The notes below the pieces were generated by a model. It did not search any database. It had not been told where the DNA came from and saw nothing but the letters and a program-made list of their open reading frames with translations. Made by a program: the position numbers and the translations under genes. DNA of 17,862 nt, taken from contig JAEEHE010000088.1 in the NCBI GenBank assembly GCA_016280685.1, forward strand, positions 1 to 17,862, in the 5' to 3' direction. The stretch comes from Caryophanales bacterium (GTDB lineage: Bacteria > Bacillota_I > Bacilli_A > RFN20 > CAG-826). Shown one piece after another: positions 1 to 6,347 of the stretch. Each line of letters starts with the position of its first letter. The stretch's first letter is position 1.

Positions 1-1402
1 TACCAATGACCGCACCAGTATTGTAATCACCATTATCGATGGTTAATTTATATAACCATGTGACTAATAAGTCTGTTTCGCCAGCGACGAATGAACCTGT
101 GGTGACCGAAGGTCCACCACCGGTTAACAAGAATATCGTGTTAAAGGAATTGATGTTTCCGACGAAAGAAGAAATCAAATATGGGGTAGTGACGAAGATG
201 ACGTATGGAAGAGTGATCTTGAAGAACATTTTCACGTTTGATGCACCATCAACACGTCCGGCTTCATATAAATCAGCAGGAATGTTCATTAAGATACCAG
301 AAGTCATCAACATGGTATATGGAATACCAAGCCACATATTAATCAAAACGACCATCAATTTCGCCACATATGGATCAGAAGGTGACACTTGTACGTGGTT
401 ACCTAAGAAAGCCATTGGGCTCTTAATCCAACCCCAGCTAATCAGCATCTGATTCACTGGGCCATTATCACTTAATAGATTTCTCATAGCCAATAAGGAA
501 ATAAATTGAGGAATAGCGATAGTTAAGATGAAGATAGTACGGAAAACTTTCTTTCCTTTGATACCTTTTTTATTAATTAAGATGGCTAAAATGATACCGC
601 CGAAATAGCAAGAGAATGTCGCTAAGATAGCCCAGATGAATGTCCAACCAAGGACAGGGAAGAATCTAGCTTTAATTTCGGCACCCAAACGAGATTGCCC
701 GGTGAACATGTAAGCGAAGTTTTTCACCCCGTTCCAGTGGAACAATGTCGTAGGAATGGCGTTCATTTCTAGTACATTATATGTACTAAAGGCCATACAA
801 ATCATAAAGATAGTCGGTAATAAGCTAAACACTAACGCGGCCAAACAAGTTGGTGTAAGCATTAAGATGTGGAAACGAGAATCTAATAAGGCTTTGCAAT
901 CTTCCACGAATGTGGTTGGTTTTAAACCTTTCTTCACATCTTGATCAGCTTTGTATGAGCTCTTAATAGAACTCAACCAGAGGATGATGTAAAGGATGAT
1001 AATAGCAATAGTAATCAAACCGAAGAGCAAGAATAATTTACTATCATCAGGTTGCAACATCTTACCGGTGGCGGGATCAAATCCCTGTGTCTCGTTACCG
1101 GCCAACTTTAAGTTGATGAGGGCTTTATATCCATAAGGGGTATGGTTGACCTCAGGACATAAAACCATAAATAAGACAAATAATATTTGCAAGATGAGGT
1201 AGATGGAACCTTTTATCCACTGCTTATGATAGAAATTACCTGCACCTAAGATAAAGTGAGATAATTTGGTACCAATAGAGCCGTCGACAAAACGTTTGCC
1301 AAAAGTAACGAAGAAATCTTTAATGCTTGTCCCAATACGGACAAAGACATTGGGTTTCTTTTTCTTTGCTACTTTACCTGTATTTGCAGTAACAGCAGGC
1401 AT
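1..1402 (-). CDS. malF: MalF-type maltodextrin ABC transporter permease (3' end beyond left edge)
   Basis: This is an inner-membrane permease subunit of a carbohydrate-uptake ABC transporter, probably for maltodextrins. The frame is open from the ATG at 1400-1402 to the left edge (467 codons), preceded by AAGGAG at 1412-1417. A Lys-rich N-terminus (KVAKKKKPN) precedes hydrophobic segments near residues 66-82, 123-143, 183-206, 250-275, 287-306 and 337-360. The permease EAA loop is clear near residue 380: EAGRVDGAS, then FKITLP, which docks on the ATPase. Near the edge, LLTGGGPS is also typical of MalF/UgpA permeases. The first two helices are joined by a polar loop of about 40 residues, an extra N-terminal part as in the longer MalF type rather than the short six-helix sugar permeases. 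It lies 45 bases after malE and is probably cotranscribed with it; malG is expected beyond the edge. Family assignment is firm; substrate is inferred from neighbours. Confidence 0.9.
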   Translation of the reverse strand, partial: MPAVTANTGKVAKKKKPNVFVRIGTSIKDFFVTFGKRFVDGSIGTKLSHFILGAGNFYHKQWIKGSIYLILQILFVLFMVLCPEVNHTPYGYKALINLKLAGNETQGFDPATGKMLQPDDSKLFLLFGLITIAIIILYIILWLSSIKSSYKADQDVKKGLKPTTFVEDCKALLDSRFHILMLTPTCLAALVFSLLPTIFMICMAFSTYNVLEMNAIPTTLFHWNGVKNFAYMFTGQSRLGAEIKARFFPVLGWTFIWAILATFSCYFGGIILAILINKKGIKGKKVFRTIFILTIAIPQFISLLAMRNLLSDNGPVNQMLISWGWIKSPMAFLGNHVQVSPSDPYVAKLMVVLINMWLGIPYTMLMTSGILMNIPADLYEAGRVDGASNVKMFFKITLPYVIFVTTPYLISSFVGNINSFNTIFLLTGGGPSVTTGSFVAGETDLLVTWLYKLTIDNGDYNTGAVIG

Positions 1403-1447
1403 ATGTCTTATCTCCTTTCTATAAAGTTAAATTTATAAATAATTTAA

Positions 1448-2833
1448 TTAGTCAATTTGGGCTGGTAAGGTAGCTGGCCAATCGGCTTCAGCAATTGGAT
1501 CACCATGTTGCCAGATGTTTTGGATGGAATATAATTCACCTCTGATGTGAGCTAAATCCGCACCACGACCACCAGTTTTTAAAATAACGTCTTTATAGTT
1601 TTCTGGTCCTTTGCAGGAGTAGAAGTAAGTATTTAATGTGCCACTAATGAATGGTTGAGGAATACCATATTCCGCCATTTGAAGTTGAGCTTTTGCCATT
1701 TTATAAATACCGGCATCTAATTGATCTTTAACGCTTTCAACGTAAGCATCAGCACCGCTATAAGCAGGAACGTTCATCGCTTCTAAGAAGGATCTGTTTT
1801 GGGTTTCTTTAGAAGATAAGAATGTAATTAATTCTTGAATCTTCACATACTTTTCAGCAGCGGAGTGAGAGTTGATCATGAAGACTTTGCAGTCGGCGAA
1901 TGTACCGGCTTGCATCACTGTGCCTTCTTCGACGACGCCGTCAGTTAAGCCTTCAACATCATCGGCTGTTAATGTATAGGTTGGTAAGACGGTAACGCCT
2001 AATTTGCTTCCTAATGAAGCGAGAGCAGCGTTATAGTGCCAGGCACCACCGACAACAGCAAGAGCTCTGCCGTTTTGTAAATCGGTTGGCCAGTTTTTAT
2101 CAAAGAAGTGACCACCATGGCCATCTTTTTGATTGCCGAAATACCTTTGGGCCCATCTTAAGGAAGCGATTTCATCATCGCCTTGGAACCAACAACCGTT
2201 TTTCTTGCCGCCTTCATAAAGTTTTAAAGTGGTAGAATTATCGGAAGCTTTTCTTGCAAGAATAGTAAATGAGAAATTGAAACCATCAGCACCAGTGGTA
2301 TCAACAGCAAAGCAGTTATTTGCGGTAGCAGCTTCTTCTAAGCCTTCGAATGTTTTAACTTGTTCGGCGGTTACTTTCTCAGTGTTGTAATAAAGGAACA
2401 AAGCTTGAGAAATGTAAGGAACAGCAAATAAGTAGTTTTGTTCATTGTAATCATAATGGATAACTTTTTTGAAACCATCAGGATTGTCGGAATCAACTTG
2501 AGCAATTAATGTCTCATTAGTAATTGGCTTAGCAGCATTTTTAGCAACTAGTTTACCTATGTTGTCATGCGCGACAGTATAAATGTCAGCACAAGAAGAG
2601 GGGTCACTAGAAATAGTACCAGCGATACTACCGGCGTCGACACCCTTCACTTCGATGGCATAACCAAAATCTTCATGAGCGGCGACATATTCGTTACAAA
2701 CTTTTTGATAAAAGTTAACGGATTCTTCACCTACCCAAACGGTGATGTTGTTTTTGCTCGCACATCCAGAAATAGCAGGGAGTGCTAATCCTGCTAAAAC
2801 AAGAGATGCAAGAAAGTGAGTAGACTTTTTCAT
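1448..2833 (-). CDS. malE: Maltodextrin-type sugar-binding lipoprotein (MalE/MdxE-like)
   Basis: This is an extracellular solute-binding protein that would deliver oligosaccharides to the MalF/MalG permease. The 461-residue protein starts with a lipoprotein signal peptide (MKK, hydrophobic core, lipobox ISGC with the lipidated Cys at residue 24). The mature protein begins with NITVWVGEES, the usual first strand of cluster-1 sugar-binding proteins, and later has FAVPYISQALFLYYNTEK and NGRALAVVGGAW, both in keeping with that fold. Start choice is supported by AGGAG at 2840-2844, six bases before ATG. A near-consensus promoter (TTGAAA, 17 bases, TATAAT) lies upstream, with a small hairpin at the predicted 5' end of the mRNA. 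Maltodextrin is the likely ligand because all surrounding enzymes act on alpha-glucans, but binding specificity cannot be read from the sequence. Confidence 0.92.
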   Translation of the reverse strand: MKKSTHFLASLVLAGLALPAISGCASKNNITVWVGEESVNFYQKVCNEYVAAHEDFGYAIEVKGVDAGSIAGTISSDPSSCADIYTVAHDNIGKLVAKNAAKPITNETLIAQVDSDNPDGFKKVIHYDYNEQNYLFAVPYISQALFLYYNTEKVTAEQVKTFEGLEEAATANNCFAVDTTGADGFNFSFTILARKASDNSTTLKLYEGGKKNGCWFQGDDEIASLRWAQRYFGNQKDGHGGHFFDKNWPTDLQNGRALAVVGGAWHYNAALASLGSKLGVTVLPTYTLTADDVEGLTDGVVEEGTVMQAGTFADCKVFMINSHSAAEKYVKIQELITFLSSKETQNRSFLEAMNVPAYSGADAYVESVKDQLDAGIYKMAKAQLQMAEYGIPQPFISGTLNTYFYSCKGPENYKDVILKTGGRGADLAHIRGELYSIQNIWQHGDPIAEADWPATLPAQID

Positions 2834-2854
2834 AATTATCTCCTATAAAATTTT

Positions 2855-2869
2855 CTTCCTATAAGGAAG
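2855..2869 (-). other. 5'-leader stem-loop of malE
   Basis: A six-base inverted repeat (CTTCCT, three-base loop, AGGAAG) lies just downstream of the predicted start of malE transcription and about 20 bases ahead of the start codon. A stem at the extreme 5' end of an mRNA can protect it from decay; an operator is the alternative. It is short, so the call is tentative. Confidence 0.35.
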
Positions 2870-2879
2870 GTTCATATTT

Positions 2880-2908
2880 ATTATAGTTTTCGTATGGTCT
2901 CTTTTCAA
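2880..2908 (-). promoter_or_regulatory. malE-malF promoter
   Basis: On the minus strand, TTGAAA (2903-2908) and TATAAT (2880-2885) are separated by 17 bases, close to the sigma-70/SigA consensus. Transcription would begin near 2873, giving a leader of about 40 bases. It sits directly after the terminator of the RDD gene, so malE-malF looks like an independent unit. Confidence 0.75.
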
Positions 2909-2936
2909 TAAAAAAATCGCATGCACACGCACACGA
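2909..2936 (-). terminator. Rho-independent terminator of the RDD-family gene
   Basis: In the minus-strand transcript an eight-pair stem (arms 2929-2936 and 2917-2924, loop GUGU, two G-U pairs) is followed by a run of U encoded at 2911-2916. The G-U pairs form only in the minus-strand RNA, which fixes its direction. It begins 18 bases after the stop codon of the RDD gene. Confidence 0.75.
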
Positions 2937-2953
2937 CTTTATTTTTTTATTGA

Positions 2954-3862
2954 TTATTTTTCTTTTTCTGGTTCATCAGTTTTTTCTTCCACCACTTTTT
3001 CTTCTTCTTTTATTTCCTTTTCAGCGGGGTTTTGAAGGGGTTTTTCTTCTTTTTCTTCTTCTAAATCTTCATCAGGAAGTAAAGGTGTAAAAGATTTTTT
3101 ATGAATAATTTGTGTACCAGAAATGATATCTTGCAAAGCGCGATTTGTTTTTCTGTTGATTGCTGCAAAAACAATAACGAGGATGGGCATTACTAACATA
3201 ATCCAGTAGTTGATTAAAAGATATAGTAAAACACTTTCAATAAGATAAACGAAAGCCAAGCGACCTACTAATTGATACCACATGGCTCGATCTTGGTAAC
3301 GAACACTGATGACTTGTAAACCAGCTAATAATTGTCCGATAGTCGCACGTCTTTTATTAATTAATGGAATAATTAATAAGAAGATAAGTTCAGAAAGAAA
3401 ACCGCCTAAACAAACATAGCCAAAACCGGCGAGAGAATATTTAAAGGAAATATCCCCATAAGCGGAATCTCCCGTCACTTCTTTTTTGTATTCCGCCACT
3501 ACTTCTTCACTGGGATTTTCTACCGGAACAACGACGTATTGAGTATTATCTTCTTCGGTATAAACAATATAAGAAGTATATTGATCTTTGTTTTCGTCAG
3601 TTAAAACAACTTTTTCCGCATAACCTGTTTTTAAAGCATAGCGATCTTGAATTTGATATAAATCAGATTCATAAGCACGAATGGGATTGTACATTGGACT
3701 AATAACGATTAAGGCATGGAGACCAAAAGCCGTCATAATCATGAGAGCGGTATCAATAAGCGTAGCGATGATGCGCAAGAAAAAAGGAGGCTTGCTGTTA
3801 GGGGCAAAAACCACTTCTGGCATGTTATATTTTTGACGACCTTTTTCTTCAAATGTTTGCAT
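2954..3862 (-). CDS. RDD-family membrane protein with acidic/Lys-rich tail
   Basis: This 302-residue protein belongs to the RDD family of small multi-helix membrane proteins, whose members have mostly unknown roles, some being linked to ion or solute movement. The first helix carries the family Arg and Asp (R30 and D37 in RIIATLIDTAL). A second conserved stretch follows (NKRRATIGQLLAGLQVIS, 169-186), and the last helix is followed by the NRALQDIISGTQII motif (240-253). Hydrophobic segments lie near 29-54, 145-168 and 196-235. An unusual insert of about 90 polar residues separates the first two helices, and the last 40 residues are almost all Glu, Lys and Pro. No Shine-Dalgarno site lies before the ATG at 3862, and the predicted promoter places the mRNA start only a few bases upstream, suggesting a leaderless transcript. 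An internal ATG at 3823 is possible but would delete little and has no better ribosome site. No link to starch use is evident. Confidence 0.82.
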   Translation of the reverse strand: MQTFEEKGRQKYNMPEVVFAPNSKPPFFLRIIATLIDTALMIMTAFGLHALIVISPMYNPIRAYESDLYQIQDRYALKTGYAEKVVLTDENKDQYTSYIVYTEEDNTQYVVVPVENPSEEVVAEYKKEVTGDSAYGDISFKYSLAGFGYVCLGGFLSELIFLLIIPLINKRRATIGQLLAGLQVISVRYQDRAMWYQLVGRLAFVYLIESVLLYLLINYWIMLVMPILVIVFAAINRKTNRALQDIISGTQIIHKKSFTPLLPDEDLEEEKEEKPLQNPAEKEIKEEEKVVEEKTDEPEKEK

Positions 3863-3871
3863 ATTATTTTA

Positions 3872-3900
3872 ATAATAAAATAAACGCCACCTAATTGCAA
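3872..3900 (-). promoter_or_regulatory. RDD-gene promoter, overlapping the upstream terminator
   Basis: On the minus strand TTGCAA (3895-3900) and TATTAT (3872-3877) are spaced by 17 bases. The -35 element sits in the loop of the terminator of the ATPase gene and the spacer contains one arm of its stem. Transcription would begin near 3864-3866, almost at the ATG (3862), leaving no room for a ribosome site. This rests on matches to consensus only. Confidence 0.5.
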
Positions 3901-3912
3901 CGTTAGATGGCG
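3878..3912 (-). terminator. Rho-independent terminator of the MsmX-like ATPase gene
   Basis: A ten-pair stem (arms 3903-3912 and 3885-3894, one G-U pair in the minus-strand RNA) with an eight-base loop is followed by a T-rich stretch on the minus strand. It starts about 20 bases after the stop codon of the ATPase gene and separates it from the RDD gene. Confidence 0.75.
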
Positions 3913-3933
3913 ATATTTAAATAAGGTAATCGA

Positions 3934-5817
3934 TTAACAAATCTTCATGTCGATATCGATAGAGAAGACACCGACTTTTTCCGCGTTGAGAGCCACTTTG
4001 ACTTCATTGCCTTCTTCTAAACCACCATCATTATTGATGAGAACTTCTTGGCCATTAAAATCAACGAGAGCATAAAGCTTGTTGCCATAGTCTAAGACTT
4101 TGACGACTTTGCCAGGGACACCATTTTCGGCAATGGTTAATTCATCTCTATTTAAGACATATCTATAAATGTTTTTATAGCAGGCATTGCCTTCGACAGC
4201 GTTCATCTTATATCCATTAGCGACAGGAGCTTCGAATTTGACACCATTGATGTCGTAGAAGAAATGGAGAACTCTTTCGCGGTTTTCTTTTCTTTCTTCT
4301 TTACTGAATCTGCCATCGAAACTAACTTCTTCATGGACTGGTTCTAATAAGAGTTGTCCTTCACCATCGACAAATTGTAATTTGTCTTTGAGTAAGGAGA
4401 AGCCATATTTATCACCGGCTTTGACTTTTTCATCAACGAAAGCAAATAAGAAACGATCGCCGACTTCTAATGAAGCCAATCTTTGTTCACCAATGACTTC
4501 GACATCATGGACTTTCAAAGTGTAATCTTTGCCAGGGACAATAGCGGCAGGAGGAATTTCCACGCCCACTTTGCCTTCTTGTGGTAATTTTTCGGCTAAA
4601 TATGGAGGTAATTTTTCTTTGCCACCAAAGATAGCTAATTCGCCATTCTTGATTTCGCCTTCGAAACGAGAGAAATCAGGAATATCTTGCATTAATGTAA
4701 CTTCGGTTTCGCCATCGAATAAGTGGACTTTTTCCGGCATGACCGCTAAGTTAATGACATCGCCAACATTGTATGGTTCGCCTTCCACGGTCTTAACGAT
4801 AACAGCACGGCCAGTTTCTGCCATGGTGAATTCTTCATCATTCTTTCCTAAATCACCATAGATAATGCATTCATTACCTAAGTGTTCAACAGCGGTAATG
4901 GTAGCGATTAAGCCAGTAGGTTTCTTGCTGACTTCGAAGTGTTCCGGACGGAGACCAAAGATAACTTTCTTATCTCCATGGAGATAATTATCATGAATTT
5001 TACTTAATAAATCATAGGATAATTTGATCTTGGATCCTTCGACGAAGGAGACTTCTACTTCGTCACCTTTTCTATCTAATGTGACATCAAAGAAGTTCAT
5101 TTGTGGGGTGCCGATGAAACCGGCGACGAATTTATTATATGGTTTGTTATATAAATTCATTGGGGTGTCGATTTGTTGGACATAGCCGAGTTTCATAACG
5201 ACGATTCTGGTACCCATTGTCATAGCTTCCACTTGGTCATGGGTAACGTAGATGAAGGTGGTTGCTAATTTTTTATGTAATTTAGTAATCTCGGTTCTCA
5301 TTTGAGCACGGAGTTTAGCATCCAAGTTGGATAATGGTTCGTCTAATAAGAAGACCTTTGGATCACGAACAAGGGCTCTACCTAAGGCGACACGTTGTCT
5401 TTGACCACCGGACATCGCTTTTGGTTTTCTATCGAGATAGTCTTCGATATCGAGCATCTTTGCCGCTTCGAGAACTTTTTGTTTAATTTCGGCTTCTGGT
5501 AAATGACGATTCTTTAAACCAAATGCCATATTTTCATAAACGGTCATATGGGGATACAAAGCGTAGGATTGGAACACCATCGCGATATCTCTATCTTTTG
5601 GTTCCATATCGTTCACCAAAGTATCACCGATGAATAAGTCACCAGCGGTGATATCTTCTAAGCCGGCAATCATTCTTAAAGTTGTGGATTTACCACATCC
5701 AGAAGGACCGACGAAGACGATAAATTCCTTATCTTCAATATCAATATTAAAATCATTTACTGCCTTATGACCATTCTCATAGACTTTGTAAATATGACTT
5801 AATTTTAAGCTAGCCAT
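3934..5817 (-). CDS. msmX: MsmX/MalK-type sugar ABC transporter ATPase with extended C-terminus
   Basis: This ATPase would energise carbohydrate import together with the MalF-type permease. The nucleotide-binding domain (about 1-235) has Walker [10 protein letters not shown] (37-45), Q-loop Gln83, the signature SGGQ (136-139), Walker B VFLLDEP (155-161), D-loop SNLD (163-166) and the H-loop His193. Residues about 240-370 form the usual regulatory OB/TOBE region, including GLRPEHFEV (288-296) and [11 protein letters not shown]. Typical MsmX/UgpC/MalK proteins end near residue 370; this one runs to 627. The extra part has several beta-rich stretches and ends in a TOBE-like segment (about 568-625: [19 protein letters not shown], then [12 protein letters not shown]), so it may be a duplicated or extra regulatory region. 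AGGAGG at 5824-5829 lies six bases before the ATG. It stands as its own transcription unit, as shared multi-transporter ATPases often do in Firmicutes. Confidence 0.93.
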   Translation of the reverse strand: MASLKLSHIYKVYENGHKAVNDFNIDIEDKEFIVFVGPSGCGKSTTLRMIAGLEDITAGDLFIGDTLVNDMEPKDRDIAMVFQSYALYPHMTVYENMAFGLKNRHLPEAEIKQKVLEAAKMLDIEDYLDRKPKAMSGGQRQRVALGRALVRDPKVFLLDEPLSNLDAKLRAQMRTEITKLHKKLATTFIYVTHDQVEAMTMGTRIVVMKLGYVQQIDTPMNLYNKPYNKFVAGFIGTPQMNFFDVTLDRKGDEVEVSFVEGSKIKLSYDLLSKIHDNYLHGDKKVIFGLRPEHFEVSKKPTGLIATITAVEHLGNECIIYGDLGKNDEEFTMAETGRAVIVKTVEGEPYNVGDVINLAVMPEKVHLFDGETEVTLMQDIPDFSRFEGEIKNGELAIFGGKEKLPPYLAEKLPQEGKVGVEIPPAAIVPGKDYTLKVHDVEVIGEQRLASLEVGDRFLFAFVDEKVKAGDKYGFSLLKDKLQFVDGEGQLLLEPVHEEVSFDGRFSKEERKENRERVLHFFYDINGVKFEAPVANGYKMNAVEGNACYKNIYRYVLNRDELTIAENGVPGKVVKVLDYGNKLYALVDFNGQEVLINNDGGLEEGNEVKVALNAEKVGVFSIDIDMKIC

Positions 5818-5823
5818 AAAAAA

Positions 5824-5829
5824 CCTCCT
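5824..5829 (-). promoter_or_regulatory. Perfect AGGAGG ribosome-binding site of msmX
   Basis: AGGAGG lies six bases upstream of the ATG at 5815-5817 and fixes the start of the ATPase gene. Confidence 0.85.
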
Positions 5830-5851
5830 GAGCTCAAATTAATTAATATTT

Positions 5852-5863
5852 TTAAACGTTCAA
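5852..5863. promoter_or_regulatory. Candidate LacI/GalR-family operator upstream of msmX
   Basis: A twelve-base near-palindrome with a central CG (TTAAACGTTCAA on the plus strand; one mismatched base pair step) lies in the 86-base gap ahead of msmX. LacI/GalR-family regulators such as MalR and CcpA bind palindromes of this kind with a central CG. No regulator gene is present in the window and the site is not clearly repeated in the other gaps, so this is a suggestion only. Confidence 0.3.
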
Positions 5864-5903
5864 TATTATTTTAAACTTTTCTTAAAAGAAAAAACACACT
5901 TTT

Positions 5904-6347
5904 TTATTTTTTTAGACGATATTTTACTCCGTGTTTCTCTAATAATTCGATAATGCGACCGGAAGAAGGGTCATTCATGTCGAAAGAACAGAAGAGTCTT
6001 TCGTCACAATATATTTCATAAACACCATCTTTAGAGAGGTAATAATCCATCTTTTTTAGAGGTAATGTTTTTTTATAAAAGATATGATGGGCGCATATTT
6101 TATTATTCTTGATTTCCACATAAGTTAAGGAAACATATAGCAACATAAAAGCGGATAAAAGAACGAATAAGCCACACATACCAATAACGGCAATAGTCAC
6201 GATAAAATTTTCTCTCCATCCGATGACGAAATAGAGGAGAACCGCTAAAGAAACCGTAAACACCACCGCTAAAGCGATGATGAATTTAATGGGTCTTTTG
6301 GTAACGATACGATTATGTTGAATATTATTAGAATTTGCTGGCGTCAT
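5904..6347 (-). CDS. Small two-helix membrane protein, cytoplasmic PH-like tail (unknown function)
   Basis: I do not recognise a named family. The 147-residue protein has a short polar N-terminus, two hydrophobic segments (about residues 20-43 and 48-74) and a beta-rich C-terminal part of about 70 residues (YVEIKNNKICAHHIF, then DYYLSKDGVYEIYC), ending in a short helix and a basic tail. Two helices followed by such a domain resemble bacterial PH-like membrane proteins. The start at 6347 is chosen because AAGGA (6356-6360) lies nine bases upstream; an in-frame ATG at 6356 directly abuts that site. It overlaps the 3' end of the amylase gene by 20 bases, so the two are cotranscribed and probably translationally coupled. 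Its contribution to starch use is unknown. Confidence 0.7.
   Translation of the reverse strand: MTPANSNNIQHNRIVTKRPIKFIIALAVVFTVSLAVLLYFVIGWRENFIVTIAVIGMCGLFVLLSAFMLLYVSLTYVEIKNNKICAHHIFYKKTLPLKKMDYYLSKDGVYEIYCDERLFCSFDMNDPSSGRIIELLEKHGVKYRLKK

Noticed and set aside
39..944. Open plus-strand frames inside the first 1 kb
   Set aside because: They lie antisense to a continuous, clearly recognisable MalF permease frame and have no recognisable features or ribosome sites.
2990..3080. TTC/CTT-rich repeat tract as a simple-sequence phase-variation repeat
   Set aside because: It encodes the irregular Glu/Lys-rich tail of the RDD protein; units are not in perfect tandem.
5889..5905. A/T hairpin after the small membrane protein gene as a terminator
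   Set aside because: The stem is only six A-T pairs and overlaps the stop codon; too weak to call.
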